34,599 nt of DNA from an uncultured Blautia sp. Lineage in GTDB: Bacteria > Bacillota > Clostridia > Lachnospirales > Lachnospiraceae. Below, in pieces: positions 23,631 to 32,249 of the stretch. The notes below the pieces were generated by a model. It was not told where the DNA came from, searched no databases, and was given only the letters and a program-made list of their open reading frames with translations. A program made the position numbers and the translations under genes. The stretch's first letter is position 1; each line of letters starts with the position of its first letter. Location of the stretch: positions 1 through 34,599 of the forward strand of contig CAMNTH010000028.1 in NCBI GenBank assembly GCA_946557785.1. The letters run 5' to 3'.

Positions 23631-25025
23631 TTAAAATGTAAATTTATCTGCAAAATATGCATCCAGCTCATCAATCTTCACGCGCACCTGCTCCATAGTA
23701 TCACGGTCGCGCACCGTAACAGCCCCGTCATTCTCTGATTCAAAATCATAGGTAATACAGAACGGAGTTCCGATCTCATCCTGTCTTCTGTAACGCTTGC
23801 CGATATTACCCCTGTCATCATACTCACAATTATATTTCTTGGAAAGCTGCTGATAAATCTTCTCAGCACCTTCATTCAATTTCTTGGAAAGAGGAAGCAC
23901 GCCAATCTTCACAGGCGCAAGTACAGGGTGGAAACGAAGCACTGTACGAACATCGTTCTTCTCTGCATCCAGAACCTCTTCATCATAAGCGCTGCAAAGG
24001 AATGCCAAAACCATACGGTCAGCACCCAAAGACGGCTCAACAACATACGGAACATATTTTTCTTTCTTCTCATCATCAAAATAGCTCATATCCTGTCCTG
24101 AAACATTCTGATGCTGCGTCAGGTCATAATCTGTTCTGTCTGCAATACCCCACAGCTCGCCCCATCCGAAGGGGAATAAAAATTCCACATCTGTGGTAGC
24201 CTTGCTGTAAAAGCTTAATTCTTCTTTGTCATGATCACGGTAACGCACCTCATCTTCTTTAAGGCCCAAAGAGCTCAGCCAGTCAAGGCAGAACTGCTTC
24301 CAGTATGCAAACCACTCCAGGTCTGTATCCGGCTCACAGAAGAATTCCAGCTCCATCTGCTCAAATTCACGGGTACGGAATGTAAAGTTGCCTGGCGTAA
24401 TCTCATTACGGAAAGACTTGCCAATCTGTCCGATACCAAACGGAATCTTTTTGCGGGAGGTTCTCTGCACATTCTTAAAGTTTACAAAAATACCCTGAGC
24501 TGTTTCCGGTCTTAAGTATACGGTATTTTTAGCATCCTCTGTAACACCCTGGAAGGTCTTGAACATTAGGTTAAACTGACGGATATCTGTAAAATTATGC
24601 TTACCGCAGGTTGGACAGGGAACCTCATGTTCTTTGATAAAGGACATCATTTCTTCCTGGGACCAGGCATCTACGCTGCCCTCCAGTTTGATTCCATGCT
24701 CTTCACAGTAATCTTCAATCAGCTTATCTGCACGGAAACGCTCATGGCATTCCTTACAGTCCATTAGAGGATCGGAAAATCCCCCAAGATGACCGGATGC
24801 AACCCATGTCTGGGGATTCATAAGAATAGCGCAGTCCACGCCTACATTATATGGGGATTCCTGGATAAATTTCTGCCACCATGCACGTTTTACATTGTTC
24901 TTCAGTTCTACACCAAGGTTGCCGTAATCCCATGTATTTGCAAGACCGCCGTAAATCTCAGAACCAGGATAGACAAATCCTCTGGCTTTTGCAAGAGCTA
25001 CAATTTTTTCCATTGTTTTTTCCAT
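23631..25025 (-). CDS. glyS: Glycyl-tRNA synthetase (single-chain class II)
   Basis: The 464-residue enzyme charges tRNA-Gly. ATG 25025 ([20 protein letters not shown]) follows GGAGAGATATT. The class II catalytic blocks are [34 protein letters not shown] and [16 protein letters not shown]-terminal anticodon-binding domain follows ([20 protein letters not shown]). This is the alpha2, eukaryote-like form rather than the GlyQ/GlyS pair. No T-box leader is seen in the short upstream region; the promoter is at 25096-25123. Confidence 0.96.
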   Translation of the reverse strand: MEKTMEKIVALAKARGFVYPGSEIYGGLANTWDYGNLGVELKNNVKRAWWQKFIQESPYNVGVDCAILMNPQTWVASGHLGGFSDPLMDCKECHERFRADKLIEDYCEEHGIKLEGSVDAWSQEEMMSFIKEHEVPCPTCGKHNFTDIRQFNLMFKTFQGVTEDAKNTVYLRPETAQGIFVNFKNVQRTSRKKIPFGIGQIGKSFRNEITPGNFTFRTREFEQMELEFFCEPDTDLEWFAYWKQFCLDWLSSLGLKEDEVRYRDHDKEELSFYSKATTDVEFLFPFGWGELWGIADRTDYDLTQHQNVSGQDMSYFDDEKKEKYVPYVVEPSLGADRMVLAFLCSAYDEEVLDAEKNDVRTVLRFHPVLAPVKIGVLPLSKKLNEGAEKIYQQLSKKYNCEYDDRGNIGKRYRRQDEIGTPFCITYDFESENDGAVTVRDRDTMEQVRVKIDELDAYFADKFTF

Positions 25026-25095
25026 AATATCTCTCCTCATTTCTTCTATTGATAATTGATCTTACCAAACATTTACAATTATCTCGATTATCCTC

Positions 25096-25123
25096 ATTAT
25101 AACATCAATTCAATTTTTTTCAA
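25096..25123 (-). promoter_or_regulatory. Promoter of glyS
   Basis: Minus-strand TTGAAA (25123-25118), 16-base spacer, TATAAT (25101-25096) preceded by TG (extended -10). Confidence 0.75.
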
Positions 25124-25170
25124 CAAAAACAAGGACAAATCCATGTTTTTCTTATGATACAGACAGTCTC

Positions 25171-25926
25171 TTACTTTGTCATCATTTCCAGGATATCCAG
25201 GCTCCTAAAAGATTTATCCGTATTCTGGGCTGTATATCGTCCAACGTGATATTCCAGTTCTTTCAGCACCTCTTCCGTGAGCTTAAAGGTATATAGCTTC
25301 CCCATAGGCGCCTGGATAATAAAGCGCATGGCAAAAAGAGCAGCGCCGGAGAGCCTGGCTGCATCCCTTCCCCCCATTGCACAGGAGCCGCAAAGAATGC
25401 CGTGCTCCTTCTGTGAGAAAAAGACCGGTTCCTTCTCTTCCGTTTCATGACCGCAGGCGGCACACTCAAAGACCTGGGGGCAAAGCCCCTGCTCTGCCAT
25501 AGTCCGAAGCTCATAAACGCACCTCACCAGCCGCTGGTCAATCTTGGGGTTCAAAAGAGCCTTTACAGTCACATACAGAAGATTCATCATCTCCCTCTCA
25601 TCCGTTCCTTCTCTGCCAAAGTAGTCCGCAAGCTCCAGAAAATAATATCCGTAATAAATCCCCGGCTGCATTCCAGCCAGTTCCACAAAATGATTGGTCA
25701 CGGACACCTGGTTCAGATTATAGCTGCTCCGCCCCTCATAAAGGGTAAAGGTTCCGAAAACAAAAGGATTTGCAGCCGCCATAAACGGACTGTTGGGCCG
25801 CCTTGCACCTCTTGCAAAGGCAGAGATCTTCCCCCGTTCCCTTGTCAGAAGCACGATCCGTTTATCATATTCTCCCACAGGCGCTGCCAAAAGCACCACT
25901 CCCTGTACTGTAATCAGGTCACTCAT
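25171..25926 (-). CDS. recO: DNA repair protein RecO
   Basis: The 251-residue protein has an N-terminal OB fold (VQGVVLLAAPVGEYDKRIVL, FARGARRPNSPF) and a C-terminal helical domain with a zinc finger (FECAACGHE and ILCGSCAMGG). RecO loads RecA onto SSB-coated DNA in the RecFOR pathway. It starts 3 bases after the era stop, a conserved Firmicute order. Confidence 0.95.
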   Translation of the reverse strand: MSDLITVQGVVLLAAPVGEYDKRIVLLTRERGKISAFARGARRPNSPFMAAANPFVFGTFTLYEGRSSYNLNQVSVTNHFVELAGMQPGIYYGYYFLELADYFGREGTDEREMMNLLYVTVKALLNPKIDQRLVRCVYELRTMAEQGLCPQVFECAACGHETEEKEPVFFSQKEHGILCGSCAMGGRDAARLSGAALFAMRFIIQAPMGKLYTFKLTEEVLKELEYHVGRYTAQNTDKSFRSLDILEMMTK

Positions 25927-25929
25927 GAA

Positions 25930-26838
25930 TTAAATTTCCTTTTTATCATAGCCGAAATTCTTTATCAGAAAGTCACTGTCCCGCCAGTCCTTTTTTACCT
26001 TTACCCAGAGCTTCAGGTTCACGCCGGATTCCAGCATCCTCTCCAGCTCAAACCTGGCATTGCTGCCAATTTTTTTCAGCATTGCACCCTGTTTTCCGAT
26101 AATGATCCCTTTATGGGACTCCCGCTCGCAGATAATGGTTGCCTCAATGTCCACCATGGGCTTCCCGCCTGGACGGCGTTTCATCTTATCAATCGCAACT
26201 GCAATACCGTGGGGAATCTCCGCATCCAGGGCATGAAGTGCTTTTTCCCGGATGATCTCCGCAGCGATCTGTCTCTGTGGCTGGTCTGTCACAGTATCCT
26301 CATCATAGAACATAGGGCCATAGGGCAGATATTTAAAGATGCTGGCAGCAATATCTTCCGTATTCTTTCCCCGCAGGGCAGAAACCGGAATGATCTCGTC
26401 AAAATCATATATTTTCCGGTAAGTATCAATCACTTTCAGGATTTCTTCTTTTTCTACCGTGTCTATTTTATTGATCACAAGGATCACAGGTACATGGATC
26501 CCGCCAAGCTGCTCTGCAATATGCTTTTCCCCTGCTCCAATAAAGGTCGTTGGCTCCACAAGCCAAAGGATGATATCCACCTCTTTTAAGGTACGCTCAG
26601 CCACCTGAACCATATATTCTCCCAGTTTATTTTTCGCCTTATGGATTCCGGGGGTATCCAAAAACACGATCTGCCCTTCTTCACAGGTATAAACCGTCTG
26701 AATACGGTTCCTGGTAGTCTGAGGCTTTTTGGAGGTAATGGCAATTTTCTGTCCGATCAGATGATTCATAAGAGTAGACTTTCCCACATTGGGACGTCCT
26801 ATGATCGCCGCAAAGCCTGATTTAAAATTTACATTCAT
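25930..26838 (-). CDS. era: GTPase Era
   Basis: The 302-residue protein has a G domain with GRPNVGKST (14-22), the G3 motif DTPGIHKAK and G4 NKID, then a C-terminal KH domain (ATIICERESHKGIIIGKQGA). Era binds 16S rRNA during 30S assembly. ATG 26838 follows GGGAGAGG. It lies between the M16C peptidase gene (36 bases upstream) and recO. Confidence 0.97.
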   Translation of the reverse strand: MNVNFKSGFAAIIGRPNVGKSTLMNHLIGQKIAITSKKPQTTRNRIQTVYTCEEGQIVFLDTPGIHKAKNKLGEYMVQVAERTLKEVDIILWLVEPTTFIGAGEKHIAEQLGGIHVPVILVINKIDTVEKEEILKVIDTYRKIYDFDEIIPVSALRGKNTEDIAASIFKYLPYGPMFYDEDTVTDQPQRQIAAEIIREKALHALDAEIPHGIAVAIDKMKRRPGGKPMVDIEATIICERESHKGIIIGKQGAMLKKIGSNARFELERMLESGVNLKLWVKVKKDWRDSDFLIKNFGYDKKEI

Positions 26839-26874
26839 GAATTATATCCTCTCCCAATGGTCTTTTCCTATTAG

Positions 26875-29799
26875 TCAGCAGGTAATCAAAGGCTTAATCT
26901 CCTGGAACAGCTCTTTTTCCTTTTGGATTTCTTTTTCGCTTCCCACTGTGCACACTGCCCCGTCTGAAAGAATAGCCTCTACTAAAGGAGCAAGAGCGCG
27001 CATATCCTCAACTGTAGCATCCAGGATCTCATTCCGTTCCTTCTGCAGCATTTCTTCCGTAATCCCACAGAAATATGCTGTTTTCGAAAGATTTCCCTGC
27101 ATCTTCGGCGTTCTGGGCACATCCTTGCCGCTGATGGTTCCGATGATGTATTTGGTCATTTCACGCTCATCCGCCCGGAAGTTCCTGATATATTCAGGTA
27201 CTCCCTGATATACCTTCAAGGTATTCCTTAAATTCGGATCCCTGTATGATACAAAGAAACTCTCCCCATTTCTTCTAAATCCGCTCATGCAGCCGTATGC
27301 CCCCCCCTTTACACGGAGGTTGATCCACAGATAATCATAGCTTAGGGCAACCTTCAAAATATCAAGTGCTCCTGTATACGCAAAACCCTTTTTGCGGAAG
27401 TTTCCTGTCTGGGCTACATACTGTACCTGCCCGGATGTCATAAAGCCTTCATTCTTTTTTTCACAACACATTTTTTCAGCAGAAGCCTTGTAGTCTCCTG
27501 TATGAAGCTGCTGCTTCAGAGATACGGATAATGCCTTCACCTGTTCCACAGATTCCGGCTCTCCGCTGTAGCTGATCATCAGATTTTCCGGACGAAGAAT
27601 CTCGATCAATAACTGGCGCAGTTCCTTTATCAATTCTTCCTTACGGCTGTGAAATTCCTTCTCCAGCTTTTCAATGAACTGGTAATAGCCAATACCTGCC
27701 ATCTCATCCTGGAATGCAGCCATCGGAGAACCATAGGAAGTGCCCCGAAGTACTGCTGTGGAATGACCGCCGCTTACCAGGCTGGCCTGTGCTCTGGATT
27801 TTACCTCTGCAATGATCTCATAGAGACGTTTCGTATCCTCTATTTTAGAGGTAAGAAGAATTTCCCTTACCATATCAAAAAGAAATTCCAGTTTTGTATA
27901 AAGAGCCTTTCCCCGAATTGCAAACATGGCACGGAAGTCTTCTGCAGAACCTGCCTGCTCAAAAACCTCCACGCCGCAGTGGATTCCTCCGGTACCTGCA
28001 TTGATCTCATTAAACAAGCCTCCATAGGTAAAATGCTCTGTATCCACATAGCCCAGAACGGATTTTAGAAGCCCAAGATAAGGAACCTTTTCAGGACTCA
28101 GATGCTTCAGGTCAAACAGAATGTCCACATAACCGATTCCATTGGTACATACGTCATGATAAAGAAACAGGCTGCCCTGCGCATCCAGTTCCTGATTGTA
28201 TAATTTGGCTGCCTCTCTTCCAATATCCTCCCGTTTCAGCATGGGAATACACGCAAGGGCTTCCGGCGTTTCTTCCTCTTCCTGATATGCTTCCAAAGCA
28301 TTGGTCTTTTCTACCAGAAGATTGCGTTCTTCCTCTGATAAACTCCTTAGATAACCTTCCAGCTTCTCCTCCAGTTCCTTTTCTCTTTTGGATGCAAGGC
28401 CTTTTACTGGAACCAGGGCCAGCAGGGATCCGTGAGGATTCTCAAGAAGATAGGTGCTGATCAGCTTTTCAAAATACCCCTCTTCCACTGCCTTTTTCAG
28501 GTATGCAAATACATCCAAAAGCTGAACACATGCAAAAGGCTTTTCATCATCATACAGCCAGCATCCAAAGATATCCAGGCTGTACATCAGCCCCTTGGGA
28601 TAAGAAGAAAAGTCTGCTTCTCTATAGCGGAATTCAAAATAATTAATTCCTGCCTCTACGGCTTTTTTGTCAATGCCATTCTTCACAATATCCTTTAAAA
28701 CCTTTTGTATCACAGAGGAAAATTCATCCTTTTTCTCTATATTGGAGCCTTTGGCAATGATATTAAAATAAGGCTGACGGATTCCGTCATCATAAGAGCC
28801 ATAAATGTCCTTACCGATCCCGGCTTCTAAAAGCGCCTTTTTAAGAGGTGCCCCCGGTGCGCTCAAAAGAGCATAGTCCAATATTTCAAAGGCAGTACAA
28901 AGGGTAATATCCAGAGAATTTCCCACCACCCTGTTATAAGAAAGATAGGTATTGTCCTTCAGGCTTTCATTTTCGGAAATGGGATACTCCATGGTCAAAT
29001 CCCTGCAGGAATCAAAGGCTTTTTGCTCCTTTACTTCAGAGTCCACAGTCAGTGCTTCAAATGCCGAGAGATAATGCCTGTCGATAAAATCCAATTTTTC
29101 TGCCATGTCCATATTTCCATACAGATAAATATAGCTGTTGGATGGATGGTAATAGCTTCTGTGGAAATCCAGAAATTCCTCATAGGAAAGCTCAGGAATA
29201 TTCTCCGGGTTTCCTCCTGATTCATATCCATAAGAAGTATCAGGAAACAGGGAATTCATGATCTCTCGCTCCAGCACTTCGTCCGGAGAAGAAAAAGCCC
29301 CTTTCATTTCATTATAAACCACGCCGTTATAGGTCAATGGCCCCTCCGGATCTTCCAGATGGTAGCTCCATCCCTCCTGACGGAAAATCTCTTCCCTTTG
29401 GTAAATATTCGGATAAAATACTGCATCCAGATATACATTCATCAGGTTCTGAAAATCCTGGTCATTGCAGCTTGCCACAGGATAGCAGGTTTTATCCGGA
29501 TAAGTCATTGCATTCAAAAAGGTATTTAAGGAGCCTTTTACCAGCTCCACAAAAGGATCCTTCAGGGGAAATTCCCTGGAACCGCACAGTACGCTGTGCT
29601 CCAGAATATGTGCCACACCGGTGCTGTTTTTCGGCGGTGTGCGGAACGCAATATTAAAAACCTTGTTTTCGTCTTCATTCTCGATAATCATTACTCTTGC
29701 GCCTGTTTTTTTGTGGCGCAAAAGCCATCCTGCAGAATGAATGTCTGTTAAATTTTCCTGTTTAATGATTTCGTATGCAGTCAGTGCTTCTTTTCTCAT
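26875..29799 (-). CDS. M16C zinc metalloprotease (presequence-protease/PreP-like)
   Basis: The 974-residue length and inverted zinc motif HILEH (His64, Glu67, His68), with Glu164 in VYNEMKGAFSSP as third ligand, place it in the insulinase-like M16C family. A second, inactive half follows with a YGCMSGFRRNGESF-type C-terminal signature. It has no signal peptide, so it should degrade peptides in the cytoplasm. ATG 29799 follows GGAGGAAAG. It is the first gene before era and recO. Confidence 0.93.
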   Translation of the reverse strand: MRKEALTAYEIIKQENLTDIHSAGWLLRHKKTGARVMIIENEDENKVFNIAFRTPPKNSTGVAHILEHSVLCGSREFPLKDPFVELVKGSLNTFLNAMTYPDKTCYPVASCNDQDFQNLMNVYLDAVFYPNIYQREEIFRQEGWSYHLEDPEGPLTYNGVVYNEMKGAFSSPDEVLEREIMNSLFPDTSYGYESGGNPENIPELSYEEFLDFHRSYYHPSNSYIYLYGNMDMAEKLDFIDRHYLSAFEALTVDSEVKEQKAFDSCRDLTMEYPISENESLKDNTYLSYNRVVGNSLDITLCTAFEILDYALLSAPGAPLKKALLEAGIGKDIYGSYDDGIRQPYFNIIAKGSNIEKKDEFSSVIQKVLKDIVKNGIDKKAVEAGINYFEFRYREADFSSYPKGLMYSLDIFGCWLYDDEKPFACVQLLDVFAYLKKAVEEGYFEKLISTYLLENPHGSLLALVPVKGLASKREKELEEKLEGYLRSLSEEERNLLVEKTNALEAYQEEEETPEALACIPMLKREDIGREAAKLYNQELDAQGSLFLYHDVCTNGIGYVDILFDLKHLSPEKVPYLGLLKSVLGYVDTEHFTYGGLFNEINAGTGGIHCGVEVFEQAGSAEDFRAMFAIRGKALYTKLEFLFDMVREILLTSKIEDTKRLYEIIAEVKSRAQASLVSGGHSTAVLRGTSYGSPMAAFQDEMAGIGYYQFIEKLEKEFHSRKEELIKELRQLLIEILRPENLMISYSGEPESVEQVKALSVSLKQQLHTGDYKASAEKMCCEKKNEGFMTSGQVQYVAQTGNFRKKGFAYTGALDILKVALSYDYLWINLRVKGGAYGCMSGFRRNGESFFVSYRDPNLRNTLKVYQGVPEYIRNFRADEREMTKYIIGTISGKDVPRTPKMQGNLSKTAYFCGITEEMLQKERNEILDATVEDMRALAPLVEAILSDGAVCTVGSEKEIQKEKELFQEIKPLITC

Positions 29800-29927
29800 T
29801 CTTTCCTCCAGTTTCTGATTGCCGGCAGCTTATTTTAGCTGCTGCCCTTCCTTACTATTCTGCCATTTTATTACAGCTGCTATACTCCAGTCAAATGAAA
29901 TAAATCCGTTTTCATTCATGTGAAGAA

Positions 29928-29955
29928 TCCGCCGGGACATAGTGTCTCCGGCGGA
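29928..29955 (-). terminator. Hairpin at the end of the glf operon
   Basis: TCCGCCGG and CCGGCGGA arms directly after the stop of the small unknown gene. Only weak T content follows (TTCTTC). The rest of 29800-29927 shows no gene. Confidence 0.65.
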
Positions 29956-29960
29956 ATCAG

Positions 29961-30542
29961 TTATAAATCTTCCTCAAAGGCAAACTTTTCGTCATATACC
30001 TCTTTTGCGGCCTTCGTAAACAGCTCAAGCTCACTCTCCAGCTGAAGCGTCGCAGGAAGCCGCATTGCAGTGCTTTTAATATCCTCCTGGAGCTTCTCTC
30101 TTGAACGTTCCTTGCTCATGCTTATAAGACCGCAGAGCAGATTATTGTAGCTCTTGTCCGTTTCACACAGCTCAATGTAGGTTCTCACTAAATGGACACA
30201 TTCTCTGTAAAGCAATTCCCTGTAGGTTTCGCTTTGAGATGATAGCTCCTGAAACTTAAGATTCTCCAAATGTTTCGTAATTTCTTTTCTGGCCCGCTTA
30301 ATGGCAAACCATTTTTTATCTGCATTACGGTTAAATTCCAGGGTCATCCAAAGAGCCATAAACCCGTCTGCACGCTCTGTTTTACTCACTTCTGATGTAC
30401 CGCCGTATCTGATTTCCCAGATTTCTCTGCGAATTTCATTCTCCTTAGTATCCTCTCCTGAAGCAATGGCTTTTTCCAGGATTTTTTTTCGTTTCAGCGG
30501 ATTACTCTCACGATAGTAAGCCGCAACAGCCGGTGTATCCAT
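29961..30542 (-). CDS. Conserved helical protein of unknown function (possibly DUF6553-like)
   Basis: The start MDTPAVAAYYRESNPLKRKK (ATG 30542) is chosen because AAGGAG precedes it by 8 bases; an ATG seven codons upstream (30563) is possible. The ~193 residues are nearly all charged helix (RREIWEIRYGG, WFAIKRARKEITKHLENLKF, LQEDIKSTAMRLP) without cysteine motifs or membrane spans. I believe this resembles DUF6553-type proteins of Lachnospiraceae, at modest certainty. It is the last gene of the operon after UDP-galactopyranose mutase. Confidence 0.65.
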   Translation of the reverse strand: MDTPAVAAYYRESNPLKRKKILEKAIASGEDTKENEIRREIWEIRYGGTSEVSKTERADGFMALWMTLEFNRNADKKWFAIKRARKEITKHLENLKFQELSSQSETYRELLYRECVHLVRTYIELCETDKSYNNLLCGLISMSKERSREKLQEDIKSTAMRLPATLQLESELELFTKAAKEVYDEKFAFEEDL

Positions 30543-30568
30543 CCATTTTTCTCCTTCCGTCATTCCTG

Positions 30569-31681
30569 CTATGCTTCATAGCTCAGTTCTGTCTCAGCCA
30601 GGTTCAGGGCCTCCTCAATTACCTTATCCATATCCATATAGCGGTACATTCCAAGGCGTCCGCCAAAGAGCACATTCTCCTCTTTTAATGCACGCTGTTC
30701 ATATTTTGCAAACAGCTCATCATTTTTAGGATCATTGATGGGATAGTAAGGCTCTACGCCGGGCTTCCATTCTGCTGAATATTCTCTTGTAACAACGGTC
30801 TTGGGCTGAGTGCCGAACTCAAAATGCTTATGCTCGATCACCCTTGTATAGGGAACATCGTAATCCGTATAGTTCACTACTGCATTTCCCTGATAATTTT
30901 CCATATCCAGAACCTCTGTATCAAAGCGCAGGGAACGGTATTCCAGTTCTCCATAACAGAAGTCGTAATAAGCATCAATCATTCCCGTAAACAGGATCTT
31001 ATCTGCTTTAGCCGCCAGCTCCTCACGGTTTGCAAGAAAATCCGTATTCAAAACCACCTGCACACCCTCCAGAAGCTTCTTCACCATGCGGGTATAACCG
31101 CCCTTTGGAATTCCCTGGTAAGGATCTTTAAAATAGTTATTATCATAAGTATATCGAAGAGGAAGACGTTTGATAATAAAGGAAGGCAGTTCCTTGCATT
31201 CTCTTCCCCACTGTTTTCTGGTATACCCTTCGATCAGTTTTTCGTAAACATCCTGTCCCACAAGCGCCAGGGCCTGTTCTTCCAGATTCCTTGGATGGGT
31301 AATGTGCATCCTGGTGATCTGCTCCCGTATTTTTGCCTGCGCCTCTGCAGGAGTGCGCACCCCCCAAAGCTGGTGGAAGGTATTCATATTAAAAGGCAGA
31401 TTATAAAGCTCATCCTTATAAACAGCAATGGGGGAATTTACATAATGGTTAAACTCTGCAAGTTCATTTACATAATCCCATACCTTTTTATTGGAAGTAT
31501 GGAAAATATGGGCACCGTAGCGGTGTACCTGAATGCCCTCCACCTCCTCTGTATAAATATTTCCTCCGATATGGTCCCGCTTATCAATCACAAGACAGGT
31601 TTTATTATGCTTTACAGCCTCGTGTGCAAAAACAGCGCCAAACAATCCGGCACCTACGATCAGATAATCATACTTTTTCAA
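30569..31681 (-). CDS. glf: UDP-galactopyranose mutase
   Basis: The flavoenzyme interconverts UDP-galactopyranose and UDP-galactofuranose for surface glycans. The start is TTG 31681 (read MKKYDYLIVGAGLFGAVFAH) after AAGAGGGTG; the frame is open upstream but non-homologous. The N-terminal FAD-binding GAGLFG, VIDKRDHIGGN, HRYGAHIFHTSNKKVWDYVN and IEGYTRKQWG blocks are all typical, as is GRLGMYRYMDMD near the end. Length is 370 residues, standard. It starts 29 bases after the DUF5662-like gene. Confidence 0.95.
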   Translation of the reverse strand: MKKYDYLIVGAGLFGAVFAHEAVKHNKTCLVIDKRDHIGGNIYTEEVEGIQVHRYGAHIFHTSNKKVWDYVNELAEFNHYVNSPIAVYKDELYNLPFNMNTFHQLWGVRTPAEAQAKIREQITRMHITHPRNLEEQALALVGQDVYEKLIEGYTRKQWGRECKELPSFIIKRLPLRYTYDNNYFKDPYQGIPKGGYTRMVKKLLEGVQVVLNTDFLANREELAAKADKILFTGMIDAYYDFCYGELEYRSLRFDTEVLDMENYQGNAVVNYTDYDVPYTRVIEHKHFEFGTQPKTVVTREYSAEWKPGVEPYYPINDPKNDELFAKYEQRALKEENVLFGGRLGMYRYMDMDKVIEEALNLAETELSYEA

Positions 31682-31710
31682 AAATGACACCCTCTTTCTG
31701 TTTATTGTCC

Positions 31711-32247
31711 TTATGATTCTTTTAAATAAACATGCTTGATATAATGAAGCGTTTTCTTTTCTCCGTGATCTGCCAGGATCCGAAGCAAAGCCTCCAGATC
31801 CCGTTTTGTCTCCGGATGAATGAACCACAGCCTTTTCTTGCTGGTCAAAAAGTATTCCAGGGGTTTTTTGTTTGTATATGAATCCCCCAGATAGATACGG
31901 GAAGCACTGATCCTGTCCATGATCATCTCTGCAACATATTTCTTAGGCATCCTGGCGCCCATGATCACATGCTCTTTGTCCAGGGAATAGTCTACCCAAT
32001 ATTCAAAATGATGGCGGTTGCGGCCTTTGTGGTGAAGCCAGGCCCTGGATACGCCCTTTTCCTCACGCTCCGCATTGTGTGGGCTCCGGTTTCCCTGATA
32101 ATATCTGCATCCTGCCAGGAATTCTGTAGGAGAATACTTTGACAGATCATGAAGCATTCCCTGTTTATATAATCCAATCCGAAAGCAGTACTGCATAACC
32201 AGCAGCTTATGTGAAGTAATGGTACGAAAATGCTGCCATGCTTTCAT
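31711..32247 (-). CDS. DUF5662-like protein
   Basis: The 178-residue protein is rich in His/Asp motifs: GMLHDLSKYSPTEF, WLHHKGRNRHHFEYWVDY and HVIMGARMPKKYVAEMI. The spacing recalls HD-type metal-binding proteins and matches the DUF5662 family, often seen in Firmicutes and phages. Activity unknown. It starts 2 bases after the GH13-like gene stops, so it is co-translated with it. Confidence 0.75.
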   Translation of the reverse strand: MKAWQHFRTITSHKLLVMQYCFRIGLYKQGMLHDLSKYSPTEFLAGCRYYQGNRSPHNAEREEKGVSRAWLHHKGRNRHHFEYWVDYSLDKEHVIMGARMPKKYVAEMIMDRISASRIYLGDSYTNKKPLEYFLTSKKRLWFIHPETKRDLEALLRILADHGEKKTLHYIKHVYLKES

Positions 32248-32249
32248 TA

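Noticed and set aside
25041..25170. T-box riboswitch in front of glycyl-tRNA synthetase
   Set aside because: The leader is too short and has no T-box consensus or terminator/antiterminator pair.
25447..26589. Long rightward frame of 380 codons opposite recO and era
   Set aside because: Antisense shadow crossing two conserved genes; composition follows the complementary strand.
30824..31687. Long rightward frame of 287 codons opposite glf
   Set aside because: Antisense to a clearly recognisable enzyme; no ribosome binding site and no recognisable domain.
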